Source: an uncultured Christensenella sp. (GTDB taxonomy: Bacteria; Bacillota; Clostridia; Christensenellales; Borkfalkiaceae). Taken from it: a stretch of 64,000 bases of DNA. The notes beneath the pieces are model-generated. The model worked only from the letters and a program-made list of their open reading frames with translations, did no database searches and had not been told where the DNA came from. Position 1 is the first letter of the stretch, and each line of letters opens with the position of its first letter. The stretch covers positions 49,803 to 113,802 of the forward strand of contig CAJUEV010000005.1 in the NCBI GenBank assembly GCA_910585785.1, given 5' to 3'. Below, piece by piece: positions 50,534-59,798 of the stretch. The position numbers and the translations under genes are program-made.

Positions 50534-52003
50534 ATGAAAAAAGTTTACGAAAGTATTGACAAACTTATCGCTTATGCAAAACAGAACCTTAATCTTGACG
50601 AAAGGGATACCGATTACGTTAAAAACGGTATTTTCCGTCTTTTCGGGCTGAACAGTTACGACGGAAATTCCGCTGACGTGAATTTTATCGAAAGCGCGCC
50701 CGACGGCGTTTTGAAAGAATTTTGCGACGCGTGCGTTTCCGCGGGGCTTTTTGCCGCAGAGGAAAGCGAGTATTATTGCGACGCGGTTATGGGCGAACTT
50801 ATGCTTGCGCCGTCCTCAGTTGAAAAAAGTTTTTACGAAGTTGCAAAAACGCACGGCAATATGCAGGCGATGCGCTGGTTTTACGACTATTGCGTCAAGG
50901 GCGATTACGTAAAAAAAGGCAAACTCGACAAAAATCCGCGCTTTGAGGAGTGCGGGCTTGTAATTACCATAAATAAAGCCAAGCCCGAGTTTCGCGACCC
51001 CAAAAAAGCGGCGGCGGGCAACTCGGTGGCGGGCGGCTATCCAAAGTGCAGCATCTGTCACGAAAACGAGGGTTTTGCCGGCAGAAATAAGCGGACTCTG
51101 CGTACGGTAAACGTGCAGTTGGGCGGCGAAGAATGGTTTTGGCAGTTTTCGCCTTACGGATATTTCAATCAGCACGGTATAGCGGTAAATTATAAGCATA
51201 TACCTATGCACGTTGATAAGGCTACTTTTGTCCGCCTTATGGATTTTGTAGATAATTATCCGCAGTATTTTATAGGCTGTAACGCGCCGCTGCCCAGAAT
51301 AGGCGGCAGCGTGCTTGCGCACGACCATTATCAGGGCGGGGGCGAAATTTTGCCTATGCATAAGGCGGGCGCGGTTTATACGCTTAAAAGCAAGGCGTAT
51401 AAGGGTGCGGTTGCGGAAGTGCTTGATTGGGCTGGAACCGTTATAAGAGTGGTTTCAAAAGACCGCGCGCAAATTGCGGATATTTGCGAGGCAATCAGGG
51501 AAAAATGGGTGAATTATGAAAACGTTTCCCTCGGAATTATCCCCGAAGATAAGGACGGTGTGCATAGCGCGGTAAGCCCCACCGTCATAAAAACGGCGCG
51601 CGGCTACGAAATGAGTTTGATTTTGCGCAATAATATAGCAAGCGAAAAATATCCCGACGGAGTTTTTCACGCTCATCCAGAATTCCACGTTATCAAAAAG
51701 GAAAGCATAGGGCTTATAGAGGCGCAGGGGCTGTTTATTTTGCCGGGAAGGCTTGAAAGCGAACTTGCCGAAATAGAAAAAATTATTGAAAGCGGGGCGC
51801 AGTTGCCCCCCGAATATGCGCCGTTTAAACTTGTTTTTGACGAGGTAAAGCGCATTTACGACAAAAATCCTTCGGTAGGCGCGCATAAAGCTATGCAGAC
51901 GGAACTTGGCGATATTTGCATAAGAATATTGGAAAACACCGCGGTTTTCAAAGATAAATCGCAAACCGCAAAATTTTTAGAGGAGCTGGGATTTGACTTA
52001 TGA
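50534..52003 (+). CDS. galT: UDP-glucose-hexose-1-phosphate uridylyltransferase, class II
   Basis: Exchanges galactose-1-phosphate for glucose-1-phosphate on UDP, the second Leloir step. The 489 residues identify the Firmicute class II enzyme rather than the 340-residue class I. The active histidine triad segment is LAHDHYQGG at about residue 265. CSICHENEGF and FHAHPEFHVIKKESIG are class landmarks. CGGAGG precedes the ATG. galK overlaps its last four bases (ATGA), so the two are translationally coupled. Confidence 0.95.
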   Translation: MKKVYESIDKLIAYAKQNLNLDERDTDYVKNGIFRLFGLNSYDGNSADVNFIESAPDGVLKEFCDACVSAGLFAAEESEYYCDAVMGELMLAPSSVEKSFYEVAKTHGNMQAMRWFYDYCVKGDYVKKGKLDKNPRFEECGLVITINKAKPEFRDPKKAAAGNSVAGGYPKCSICHENEGFAGRNKRTLRTVNVQLGGEEWFWQFSPYGYFNQHGIAVNYKHIPMHVDKATFVRLMDFVDNYPQYFIGCNAPLPRIGGSVLAHDHYQGGGEILPMHKAGAVYTLKSKAYKGAVAEVLDWAGTVIRVVSKDRAQIADICEAIREKWVNYENVSLGIIPEDKDGVHSAVSPTVIKTARGYEMSLILRNNIASEKYPDGVFHAHPEFHVIKKESIGLIEAQGLFILPGRLESELAEIEKIIESGAQLPPEYAPFKLVFDEVKRIYDKNPSVGAHKAMQTELGDICIRILENTAVFKDKSQTAKFLEELGFDL

Positions 52004-53124
52004 TAAACGAAAAGGATTACGAGTATAGAGTCACCGCCGCAGGCAGGGTAAATATAATAGGCGAGCACATAGATTATTGCGGAGGAAAGGTTTTTCCCGC
52101 GGCGCTTTCTCTTAAAAACACGGTATATATCCGCCCAAACGGAACAAATAAAATAAATTTAAGCTGGACTACCCTGCCCGATAAAGTCAGTCTGGAAACG
52201 GATAAACTTGAAAGTTACAAGGGCTTGAAGTACGGCAATTATCAGGCTGGCAGCGCGCTTATGCGTCAACGCGCCGGCGGAAAAATTTCCGGTTGCGATA
52301 TGTTGCAGGACTGCACCGTTCCTTTCGGCAGCGGACTTTCCTCGTCGGCGGCGATTGAAGTCAGCACAATAGCGGCGCTCGCCGCGATAGAAGGCGAAAA
52401 AATAGACCCCGTCAAAACCGCGTTGCTTGCGCAACAGGCTGAAAGGGAGTACGCGGGCGTAAACTGCGGAATAATGGACCAATACGCTTCCGCTTGCGGC
52501 AAAAAGAATCACGCTATGCTGCTTGACTGCAAAACGTTGGAATGTTCGTACATACCTCTTGACTTAGGCGAATATTCGCTTATAATAATAAACTGTAACA
52601 AGCCGCACAATCTGGTTGAAAGCAAGTATAACGAAAGGCGCGCCGAAACGGATTCCGCGCTTGAAATTTTGCGCGACATTGCGGGCATAACCTGCCTTGC
52701 GGATTTAAGCGTAAAACAGTTTGAAAGATGCGCTTCTATGCTTCATAATAAAGTGCGTTACCGCGTAAAGCACGTCGTAGAGGAGTGCGAGCGGGTGAAA
52801 CTTGCGCGCGAGGCAATGGAAAAAGGCGATATTGCGGCCTTGGGCGATTTATTAAACGAGTCGCATACGTCGCTGCGCTATTTGTACGAGGTTACGGGTA
52901 AAGAGCTGGACGCGCTTGCTTCGGCGGCGCAAAGCCATCCCGCTTGCGCGGGCTCGCGTATGACGGGCGGCGGCTTCGGCGGATGCACTATTTCTATCGT
53001 AAAAACCGAGGCGGCGGAGGACTTCAAAAAATACGTTTGCCGCAGGTACGAAAAAGAAATAGGCTATAAAGCGGTTTGTTACGACGCGGAGATTGCCGAC
53101 GGAATTACCGTGGAAAAATTGTAA
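52000..53124 (+). CDS. galK: galactokinase
   Basis: Phosphorylates galactose at C1, the first committed Leloir step. A GHMP kinase of 374 residues with the signature GRVNIIGEHIDYCGG, the ATP-loop PFGSGLSSSAAIE, the catalytic Asp region NCGIMDQYASACG and the C-terminal GGGFGGCTIS. Its ATG lies within the galT stop. A transporter gene follows 24 nt downstream. Confidence 0.96.
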   Translation: MINEKDYEYRVTAAGRVNIIGEHIDYCGGKVFPAALSLKNTVYIRPNGTNKINLSWTTLPDKVSLETDKLESYKGLKYGNYQAGSALMRQRAGGKISGCDMLQDCTVPFGSGLSSSAAIEVSTIAALAAIEGEKIDPVKTALLAQQAEREYAGVNCGIMDQYASACGKKNHAMLLDCKTLECSYIPLDLGEYSLIIINCNKPHNLVESKYNERRAETDSALEILRDIAGITCLADLSVKQFERCASMLHNKVRYRVKHVVEECERVKLAREAMEKGDIAALGDLLNESHTSLRYLYEVTGKELDALASAAQSHPACAGSRMTGGGFGGCTISIVKTEAAEDFKKYVCRRYEKEIGYKAVCYDAEIADGITVEKL

Positions 53125-53148
53125 AATATCCGCTATATTTTCAAATAG

Positions 53149-54363
53149 ATGTTTGCTTTACTTATAGCCGTAATTTATTTAAGTTTTATAAGTCTGGGAC
53201 TGCCTGACTCGCTGCTGGGCTCGGCGTGGTCGGTTATGCGTACGGACTTTGACGTTCCGCTGTCGTTTGCGGGAATTGTTTCCGTAATTATCAGCGTGGG
53301 AACGATAGTTTCAAGTCTTTTAAGCGACAGGCTTACCAAAAAATTCGGCACGGGACTTGTTACGGCGGTAAGCGTCACTATGACGGCTGCGGCGCTTTTT
53401 CTGTTTTCTATAAGCACGCGGTTTTGGATGTTGGTTATTTTTGCCGTCCCTTACGGGCTTGGCGCGGGCGGCGTGGACGCTTCGCTTAACAATTACGTTG
53501 CCTTGCACCTTAAAGCCCGCCATATGAGCTGGCTGCACTGTATGTGGGGCTTGGGCGCGGCTGTAAGCCCGTACATAATGAGTTACGCCTTAACGGGCGG
53601 AAGCGGCTGGCAGCAGGGCTATTTGATTGTCGCGATTATTCAAATTATTCTTTCGTTTGCGCTGTTCGTAAGTTTGCCGCTGTGGAAAAAATGCGCGAAT
53701 AAAGCCGCAAAAACTGCGGAAGGCGTGGAAGAGCCCGCTTCTTGCAGCGCGCCGCTTAAAGAACAAAAAAAAGCGCTGTCCTTTAAAGAAATTTTTAAAA
53801 TAAAGGGCGCTGTCGCGTGTTTTATATGCTTTTTCTGCTATTGCGCGCTTGAACAGACCACAATGCTTTGGGCAAGCAGTTTTATGATAAGCCACAACAA
53901 AATTTCCCCGGAGGAAGCCGCAAAGTTTGCAAGTTTGTTCTTTATAGGAATAACCGCCGGCAGAGGCATAAACGGCTTTCTGACGCTTAAATTCAGCGAT
54001 AAAGTTTTAATTCGCAGCGGGCAGGCGCTTATTCTTTGCGGTATAATACTTGTGTTTATTCCCAACGTCAAAATTTTGACGGTTATAGGTTTGATAATTG
54101 TCGGTTTGGGCTGCGCGCCCGTATATCCTTGCATAATTCATATGACGCCTTCTCTGTTCGGCGAAGACAAGTCGCAGGCGATGATAGGCGTGCAAATGGC
54201 AAGCGCGTACATAGGTTCGTGTCTTGCTCCGCCGTTGTTCGGCTTAATTGCGAATCATATTTCAGCGGAATTACTGCCGCTGTATCTGATAATTTTTCTT
54301 GCGCTTATGGTTGCAATGCACGAAGTTGTGGTCAAAAGCACAAAAAGGAGTTTAGTAAAATGA
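53149..54363 (+). CDS. MFS transporter, probable sugar transporter
   Basis: 404 residues with twelve hydrophobic segments and the MFS loop-2 motif as SDRLTKKFGTG. A central hydrophilic loop lies at about 180-215. It resembles the FucP-like sugar/H+ symporters; GAGGVDASLNNYVA is typical of that group. Position between galK and galE points to galactose or a galactoside as substrate (inference). No clear ribosome binding site precedes the ATG. Its stop overlaps the galE ATG. Confidence 0.85.
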   Translation: MFALLIAVIYLSFISLGLPDSLLGSAWSVMRTDFDVPLSFAGIVSVIISVGTIVSSLLSDRLTKKFGTGLVTAVSVTMTAAALFLFSISTRFWMLVIFAVPYGLGAGGVDASLNNYVALHLKARHMSWLHCMWGLGAAVSPYIMSYALTGGSGWQQGYLIVAIIQIILSFALFVSLPLWKKCANKAAKTAEGVEEPASCSAPLKEQKKALSFKEIFKIKGAVACFICFFCYCALEQTTMLWASSFMISHNKISPEEAAKFASLFFIGITAGRGINGFLTLKFSDKVLIRSGQALILCGIILVFIPNVKILTVIGLIIVGLGCAPVYPCIIHMTPSLFGEDKSQAMIGVQMASAYIGSCLAPPLFGLIANHISAELLPLYLIIFLALMVAMHEVVVKSTKRSLVK

Positions 54364-55376
54364 AAATTCTTGTAACGGGTGGCGCGGGCTATATCGGTTC
54401 GCATACGTGCGTCGAACTTTTGCAAAGCGGACACGAGGTTGTGGTGGTGGACAATCTTTGCAATTCGTCTAAGGAAAGTTTAAACCGCGTCGTCAAAATA
54501 ACGGGCAAAAGCCTTAAATTTATCAATACCGACATACGCAACGCAAGGGCTATGGATAAAATCTTTGCGGAAAATAATATCGATTGGGTAATTCATTTCG
54601 CGGGGCTTAAAGCGGTTGGCGAAAGCTGCGCAAAACCCGTCGAGTATTATGACAACAATCTTAACGGCACGCTTGTTCTGTTGCAGGCAATGCGCGCCCA
54701 CGGTTGCAAAAAAATAGTGTTTTCGTCTTCGGCAACCGTTTACGGCGACCCCGCGGTTTTGCCTTTGACCGAAAACTGCAAGACGGGCGGCACCACAAAC
54801 CCTTACGGTACAAGCAAATATTTTCAGGAAATTATGCTTTCGGACGTGTACAAAGCAGATAACGAGTGGACTGTCGTACTGTTAAGGTATTTCAATCCCG
54901 TCGGCGCGCACGCAAGCGGGCTTATCGGCGAAGACCCCAAAGGCATACCCAACAACTTGACTCCGTATATAGCGAAAGTCGCAGTTGGCGAACTTAAAGA
55001 AGTGGGAGTTTTCGGAAACGACTATCCCACTCACGACGGCACGGGCGTAAGAGATTACATTCACGTTGTCGACCTTGCGAAAGGACACGTTGCCGCAATC
55101 GAAAAATGCGCCTTGTCCGGCGTGTTTACATACAACCTCGGCACGGGCGTGGGTTACAGCGTTCTGGACGTTATAGGCGCTTTCGGAAAGGCTTGCGGAC
55201 GCGATTTGCCTTATGTTATAAAGCCGCGTCGCGCGGGTGATATTGCAGCTTGCTATGCGGACGCGTCCAAAGCAAAAAACGAACTCGGCTGGGAAGCAAA
55301 GTTGGGCTTGGACGATATGTGCGAGTCGCTTTGGAAGTGGCAGACTATGAATCCCGAAGGCTATAAGTCAAACTGA
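54360..55376 (+). CDS. galE: UDP-glucose 4-epimerase
   Basis: NAD-dependent interconversion of UDP-galactose and UDP-glucose, closing the Leloir cycle. 338 residues with the Rossmann motif VTGGAGYIGSHTCVEL at the start, SSSATVYGDP, the catalytic YGTSK (Tyr/Lys), and NPYGTSKYFQE. The start is ATG 54360 with AAGGAG upstream; a much longer in-frame extension back to 54036 is antisense-like transporter sequence and not real. Confidence 0.96.
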   Translation: MKILVTGGAGYIGSHTCVELLQSGHEVVVVDNLCNSSKESLNRVVKITGKSLKFINTDIRNARAMDKIFAENNIDWVIHFAGLKAVGESCAKPVEYYDNNLNGTLVLLQAMRAHGCKKIVFSSSATVYGDPAVLPLTENCKTGGTTNPYGTSKYFQEIMLSDVYKADNEWTVVLLRYFNPVGAHASGLIGEDPKGIPNNLTPYIAKVAVGELKEVGVFGNDYPTHDGTGVRDYIHVVDLAKGHVAAIEKCALSGVFTYNLGTGVGYSVLDVIGAFGKACGRDLPYVIKPRRAGDIAACYADASKAKNELGWEAKLGLDDMCESLWKWQTMNPEGYKSN

Positions 55377-55378
55377 GT

Positions 55379-55558
55379 ATGACCGAAAAAGAAAAAATGC
55401 TTGCCGGCGCAAAAATAGGAAGCGGCTGCGTGATAGGCGCAGGCTCGGTTGTGGCGGGGGAAATACCGGACGGCTTTTTAGCTTACGGTAATCCTTGCAA
55501 GCCGGTAAGAAAAATTACGGAAGCGGACGCAATAGCCTTGAAAAAGGAATTGTTTTGA
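55379..55558 (+). pseudogene. internally deleted maltose/galactoside O-acetyltransferase remnant
   Basis: A 59-codon frame begins MTEKEKMLAGAKIGSGCVIG and ends GNPCKPVRKITEADA plus a short tail. MTEKEKMLAG is the typical start of Maa/LacA acetyltransferases, and the remainder is their C-terminal hexapeptide (left-handed beta-helix) coil plus GNPCKPVR. About 120 central residues with the active site are gone, in frame. It sits between galE and galM, where a galactoside acetyltransferase is plausible. It is almost certainly inactive. Confidence 0.75.
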
Positions 55559-55619
55559 CTTCTGGCAAAAATCGCGATTTTACGTATAGTGCGGACGGTT
55601 GCGGCAAATAAGGAAAATA

Positions 55620-56648
55620 ATGAAAGTTACGGTAACGAAAAATAAGTATTATAATTTAATAACGTTTGAAAACTCCGGCGGTATGACGGTTTGTCTTACC
55701 GACCTGGGCGCAGCCATACGCGAAGTAAAAGTGCCGGACAAGAACGGCGAAGTCAAAACGGTTACGCTTTGCCCTACCGACGATAAAATTTTTGTCGCGG
55801 GCTATCACGGCAAAACGATAGGCAGAACTTCGGGCAGAATAAACGGCGCAACGTTTTCTATCGACGGCAAAACCGCCGTATTGGAAAAGAACAATTACGG
55901 GCGGGATAATTTGCACGGCGGCGCTACGGGGTTGCACGCGCAAAAGTTTTCATATAAAATAAACGAAGGCGAAAAGTATACGGAAGCAGAGTTTACGTAC
56001 CTCAGCAAAGACGGCGAGGGGGGCTACTTCGGCAACGTAAAAATAACGGTTATTTACCGCATATACGAGGGGCAAAACCGCTTCGGTATAATTTTTAAAG
56101 GCGTTGCCGATGAAAAAACTTTGCTTAATCTGACAAATCACGTCTATTGGAATATGGGCGGCAACCTTACCGAAAACGTCAAAGAGCAAACGTTGTTTAT
56201 CAACGCTTCGCACGTCGGAAAATTAAACGAAAGGCTTATTTCGGAAGAAGTTATTGCAGTGCCCGCCGAGTTCGACTTCCGCAAACCGCACAAAATAGGC
56301 GACTTTGCAGAGGCGGAAAACGTGCAAAGGCACACCACGGGTTACGACCATCCATTCTTTTTTGCGGAAAGCGGGGCGGATAAACTTGCGTGCGCGTTGC
56401 AGTCGGAAAAAAGCGGAATACGTCTGGAAGTGCGCACAACCTATCCTTGCGTTGTTTTGTATACGGACAATTACGCGGACGGCAGCGTGGAAGTGTATAA
56501 GGACAGATTGGACGAAAAGTATCTGGCGGCTTGTCTTGAATGTCAATACCACCCCGACGGCGTGCATCAGACGCCCGAAAAATGCGGTATAATTTCGTCC
56601 GAAAAGGATTATTACGAGGAAGTAGATTACCGCTTTGTAATTGCGTAA
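55620..56648 (+). CDS. galM: aldose 1-epimerase (mutarotase)
   Basis: Interconverts alpha and beta anomers of galactose or glucose so that GalK receives its alpha form. The 342 residues have GRTSGRINGATFSIDG, NLHGGATGLHAQKF, the catalytic His in LTNHVYWNMGG, HPFFF and the catalytic Glu in CLECQYHPDG. The ATG at 55620 has AAGGAAAA upstream; a TTG frame starting earlier is not supported. It completes the Leloir set. Confidence 0.94.
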   Translation: MKVTVTKNKYYNLITFENSGGMTVCLTDLGAAIREVKVPDKNGEVKTVTLCPTDDKIFVAGYHGKTIGRTSGRINGATFSIDGKTAVLEKNNYGRDNLHGGATGLHAQKFSYKINEGEKYTEAEFTYLSKDGEGGYFGNVKITVIYRIYEGQNRFGIIFKGVADEKTLLNLTNHVYWNMGGNLTENVKEQTLFINASHVGKLNERLISEEVIAVPAEFDFRKPHKIGDFAEAENVQRHTTGYDHPFFFAESGADKLACALQSEKSGIRLEVRTTYPCVVLYTDNYADGSVEVYKDRLDEKYLAACLECQYHPDGVHQTPEKCGIISSEKDYYEEVDYRFVIA

Positions 56649-56712
56649 AGTAAGGCATATGCGGGGTTGTAACGCTAAATTTTGATTTATTTTTTTGAAT
56701 GAGAGGGACAAA

Positions 56713-57315
56713 ATGAGCAAAATAATAACCGTAAGCAGACAGTTTGGCAGCGGCGGCAGGGCAATAGGCAAAGCAGTTGCCGAAAAATTGGGAATACCCT
56801 GTTACGACAGCGAAATTATAGCGCGCGTGGCGCAAAGCAGCGGGCTGTCAAAGGAGTATATAGAGCAAACGGGAGAGTACTCGGCGCACCTTACGTGGCT
56901 GGGCAGGGCGCTCGGCGCGACTCATTCCGCTGGCACCTTAAACAACGAGGACAGAGTTTGGGTTGAACAAAGAAAAATTATTTTGGACCTTGCTGAAAAC
57001 GGCCCCTGCGTTATAGTGGGCAGATGCGCGGACTATATTCTTAAAGACAGAAGCGATTTGCTTACCGTGTTTGTGCACGCGGACGATAAATCGAGAGCGG
57101 AACGCATAGTAAGGCTTTACGGCGAGCGCGCGGAAAAGCCGGAAAAACGTCTGCGCGAAAAGGACAAACGCAGAAGTGCTTACTACAAATATTACACCGA
57201 AACCGAGTGGGGCGTTGCGTCAAACTATCATTTGGCGTTGGACAGCGGCGCTTTGGGTATAGAAAAATGCGTGGAAATTATCGTCTGCGCATATTCTGCC
57301 GAAAACGGCAAATAA
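56713..57315 (+). CDS. cytidylate kinase-like family protein
   Basis: 200 residues, P-loop NMP-kinase fold: ITVSRQFGSGGRAIGKAVAEKL is the nucleotide-binding start, followed by CVIVGRCADYIL and the lid-like RLREKDKRRSAYYKYYTETEWG. It belongs to the cytidylate-kinase-like family common in Firmicutes, distinct from true Cmk and with unproven substrate. AGAGGGAC precedes the ATG. It is separate from the gal operon and ends at a strong terminator before the retroelement. Confidence 0.87.
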   Translation: MSKIITVSRQFGSGGRAIGKAVAEKLGIPCYDSEIIARVAQSSGLSKEYIEQTGEYSAHLTWLGRALGATHSAGTLNNEDRVWVEQRKIILDLAENGPCVIVGRCADYILKDRSDLLTVFVHADDKSRAERIVRLYGERAEKPEKRLREKDKRRSAYYKYYTETEWGVASNYHLALDSGALGIEKCVEIIVCAYSAENGK

Positions 57316-57397
57316 AGGCGCATATATGCGGCGCTTTTCAACAAAAAACGCCGTAAGCATAACATATAATTTATATAAAAAACTTGCAAGAACCTGA

Positions 57398-57424
57398 AAC
57401 GGAGCCTTAAAGGCTCCGTTTTTT
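57398..57424 (+). terminator. intrinsic terminator before the retroelement
   Basis: ACGGAGCC (57399-57406) pairs with GGCTCCGT (57412-57419) and is followed by TTTTT. Confidence 0.9.
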
Positions 57425-57510
57425 AATTTATACATAAAATCTGCGTACAATAAGTTACAAAAAATACGAAAATACCACAAAAAGCAACAAAAAATATATA
57501 ACAAAAACTA

Positions 57511-57539
57511 ATTGACGGTATTCTGCCTTACTTTTAAAA
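57511..57539 (+). promoter_or_regulatory. promoter of the retroelement
   Basis: TTGACG (57511-57516), spacer 17 and TAAAAT (57534-57539), 80 nt before the reverse-transcriptase ATG. It lies just after an isolating terminator, so RT, avd and the template array could form one transcription unit. Confidence 0.7.
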
Positions 57540-57618
57540 TATATATTCGGGTATAAAGTTAAAACGCAGCTATCTGTCGCCTACGTACCGTTCGGCGCAG
57601 AAATTCAGGGAATATCGT

Positions 57619-58746
57619 ATGATAGAACAACATTTCGAGGACGTTTTTACGTACGAGGCGTTGTATCAGGCTCATTTGCGCGGGCGGCTTGCAAAACGCG
57701 ACAAAAGACCGCTTGTGCGCTTCGAAACGGCGATTTTGGGTAACCTTTACAATATTTATCATCGCTTGCAAAACGGCACTTTCAAACTTCACGGTTACAA
57801 TCATTTTACCGTGTTCGAGCCTAAACGGCGCGAAATTCAAACTTTGCACTATTCGGACAGGGTGGTGCAACACGTTTTGTGCGACGACGTGCTTGCGCCG
57901 TATTTTACGGCGCGGACTGTAATAGACAACGCCGTCTGTCAGAAGGGCAAGGGCAGTCACTTCGCTTTAAGACGGTTTGAAAATATGCTTAACCACTTTA
58001 TACGCACGCGCGGGGTAAACGGATATTTTCTTAAATGCGATATTTTGAAGTATTTTCCTTCCGTTCCGCACGCGCAGTTAAAGCGCATATTCTGCTCGCA
58101 AATCCGCGACGAGCGCATTAAAAACCTGCTTAATCTGATAATAGACAGTTACCATACCGATATAAAATATTTGCAGACTTACGGAATTAAGCCCTTAACC
58201 GACGACGAAGACAAGACGGGACGGGGCATACCCATAGGCAACCAGACAAGTCAGGTTTTCGGGCTGTATTATCTTAACGAAGTGGACAGGCTGATAAAAG
58301 AGCAGCTGCGCGTAAAAATTTATTCGCGGTATATGGACGATTTTATTCTTGTGCACGAAAGTAAAGAATTTTTGCAGGAAGCGCTTGTCCGAATAACCGA
58401 AGCGGTAACCCGTCTGGGACTGCAATTCAACTCTAAAACGCAAATTTTTCCTCTTAAAAACGGAGTGACTTACCTCGGATTCAGGTATTACGTCACTCCC
58501 ACGGGTAAAGTGGTAAAAACAGTCAAAAAAAAGACAAAACGGCGCCTGCGTTGGCGCGCCCGTCTTCTTAAAAAGGCGGCGATAGAGGGATTAATAGAAC
58601 CCGAGCGCGTTCAACAATCGCTTGCCGCGTTTCACGGACATTTAAAGCACTCCAAAGGTTACAAAATAGAAAAGGAAATCATTGCTAAACTCGCCGCGTA
58701 CGCTTCGGTTCCCGGCGAAATCAGGAGGAAAAATGCAGGACGATGA
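57619..58746 (+). CDS. diversity-generating retroelement reverse transcriptase
   Basis: The error-prone RT of a DGR copies a template-repeat RNA with adenine-specific errors for homing into a variable gene. The 375 residues contain RT motifs in order: EPKRREIQTLHYSDRVVQ, the first catalytic Asp in FLKCDILKYFPSV, RGIPIGNQTSQVFGLYYLNE, YMDDFILVHE at about residue 235, and GVTYLGF. The motif-4 reading IGxxxSQ instead of QGxxxSP is the DGR hallmark and argues against a group II intron or retron RT. There is no maturase or endonuclease domain. AGGGA precedes the ATG. The avd-like gene overlaps its end. Confidence 0.93.
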   Translation: MIEQHFEDVFTYEALYQAHLRGRLAKRDKRPLVRFETAILGNLYNIYHRLQNGTFKLHGYNHFTVFEPKRREIQTLHYSDRVVQHVLCDDVLAPYFTARTVIDNAVCQKGKGSHFALRRFENMLNHFIRTRGVNGYFLKCDILKYFPSVPHAQLKRIFCSQIRDERIKNLLNLIIDSYHTDIKYLQTYGIKPLTDDEDKTGRGIPIGNQTSQVFGLYYLNEVDRLIKEQLRVKIYSRYMDDFILVHESKEFLQEALVRITEAVTRLGLQFNSKTQIFPLKNGVTYLGFRYYVTPTGKVVKTVKKKTKRRLRWRARLLKKAAIEGLIEPERVQQSLAAFHGHLKHSKGYKIEKEIIAKLAAYASVPGEIRRKNAGR

Positions 58747-59227
58747 ACAGCTTTCTTTGGAAATGCTTGAAAAAGAAATTCAGGCGGAACTGAACGCGCC
58801 CGAAGCGGTGGGGTTAACCGAGCCGGTGGCGGCTACGCGCAAATCGTACAAAATTACTGACTTCGACAACCCGCGCGACAAGGAAATGGCAGTGTTTACG
58901 CACGCTAAAAAATTGAGCGAATATATATTTGTCATCACCGAAAAATCTCCAAAAAAATTTCGTTGGAGTATAATAAGCCGTTTGCAAAACGTATCGGTTG
59001 AACTTGTAGAGCATCTTTACCGCGCAAATTTCGAACGCGATGAAACAACCCGCCTGACTTTTCAAAAATGCGCGGCGGTCAATTTAAAAATAATAGATTT
59101 TTACGCCGAAACCGCAAGGAAGAAGCAGGCCATAACCGTCAGACAGACGGGTATACTTGCCCGTCATATTGCCGAAACGGAAAAACTTTTAAACGGCTGG
59201 GTAAAAAGTACCAAGCGGAAAATGTAA
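58733..59227 (+). CDS. avd: Avd-like four-helix-bundle accessory protein of the DGR
   Basis: Accessory variability determinant proteins form barrel-shaped pentamers that bind RT and template RNA. 164 residues from ATG 58733, chosen because AGGAGG lies 5 nt upstream and it overlaps the RT stop. The first 55 residues are an acidic extension. The remainder is all helical with typical contacts (SEYIFVITEKSPKKFRWSII, SVELVEHLYRANFERDE, ILARHIAETEKLLNGWVKS). It is basic in helices 2-4, fitting RNA binding. The acidic extension is longer than in the classic 128-residue Avd. Confidence 0.82.
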   Translation: MQDDEQLSLEMLEKEIQAELNAPEAVGLTEPVAATRKSYKITDFDNPRDKEMAVFTHAKKLSEYIFVITEKSPKKFRWSIISRLQNVSVELVEHLYRANFERDETTRLTFQKCAAVNLKIIDFYAETARKKQAITVRQTGILARHIAETEKLLNGWVKSTKRKM

Positions 59228-59357
59228 TTTTTCGTACGGTTGGTTAAAACGCATTATAAACATAAATTAAACCTAATTAGTAGTTAAAATTTAAGGAGGT
59301 GCGTGAACCCGCGCTTTATATAAAAAAGCGTCGGTCAATAAAATTCTGTTTAAAAAA

Positions 59358-59507
59358 CTTTTCATAGGGCGGAAACTCATTTTATTTACCGCTGCGCTCC
59401 GGACATCCAAACAATGCTAACAATTCCTACGCTCTTGCGGCCTCGGGCTACGAGCGCAATGACGTATTGTCTTCTTCCGTCGCTGCTGTCCGCCCCGCGC
59501 TTCACTC
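59358..59507 (+). repeat. DGR unit 1 (diverged)
   Basis: In the WLRSG frame it reads RSGHPNNANNSYALAASG then YERNDVLSSSV. The Asn windows carry His, Pro, Ser, Tyr, Glu, Arg and Asp. It has a 2-bp insertion in the left block (CATAGGGCGG) and a 1-bp loss that removes the Trp before LRSG, so it is not coding. It is the most variable-region-like unit. Confidence 0.75.
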
Positions 59508-59578
59508 AACACTTGCCAAATTCAATAAGAAAAGTCGGCTTTATCAACTTCCGTAAAAGGGAGTAAACGCCGTAAATA

Positions 59579-59726
59579 CTTTTCAGGGCGGAAACCTTCA
59601 TATTCCTGGCTGCGCTCCGGCAACACTAACAACGCGGGCAATGCCAATTATCTGACGGCCTCGGGCTTTAACCCTAACAATGTTACTACTTCTTCCGTCG
59701 CTGCTGTCCGCCCCGCGCTTCAACTC
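59579..59726 (+). repeat. DGR unit 2
   Basis: Reads WLRSGNTNNAGNANYLTASG then FNPNNVTTSSV. Intermediate between diverged and Asn-rich. One extra A in the right block (CTTCAACTC) shifts the tail. Confidence 0.8.
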
Positions 59727-59798
59727 AACACTTGCCAAATTCAATAGGAAAAGTCGGCTTTATCAACTTCCGCAAAAGGGAGTAAACGCCGTAAAAAA

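Noticed and set aside
54036..54359. Long N-terminal extension of galE
   Set aside because: It reads the transporter gene in the wrong frame; the Rossmann start MKILVTGGAGYIG with AAGGAG marks the true start at 54360.
57619..58746. RT considered as group II intron or retron
   Set aside because: No maturase/endonuclease domain, motif 4 is IGxxxSQ rather than QGxxxSP, an Avd-like partner overlaps it, and the following repeats match DGR templates.
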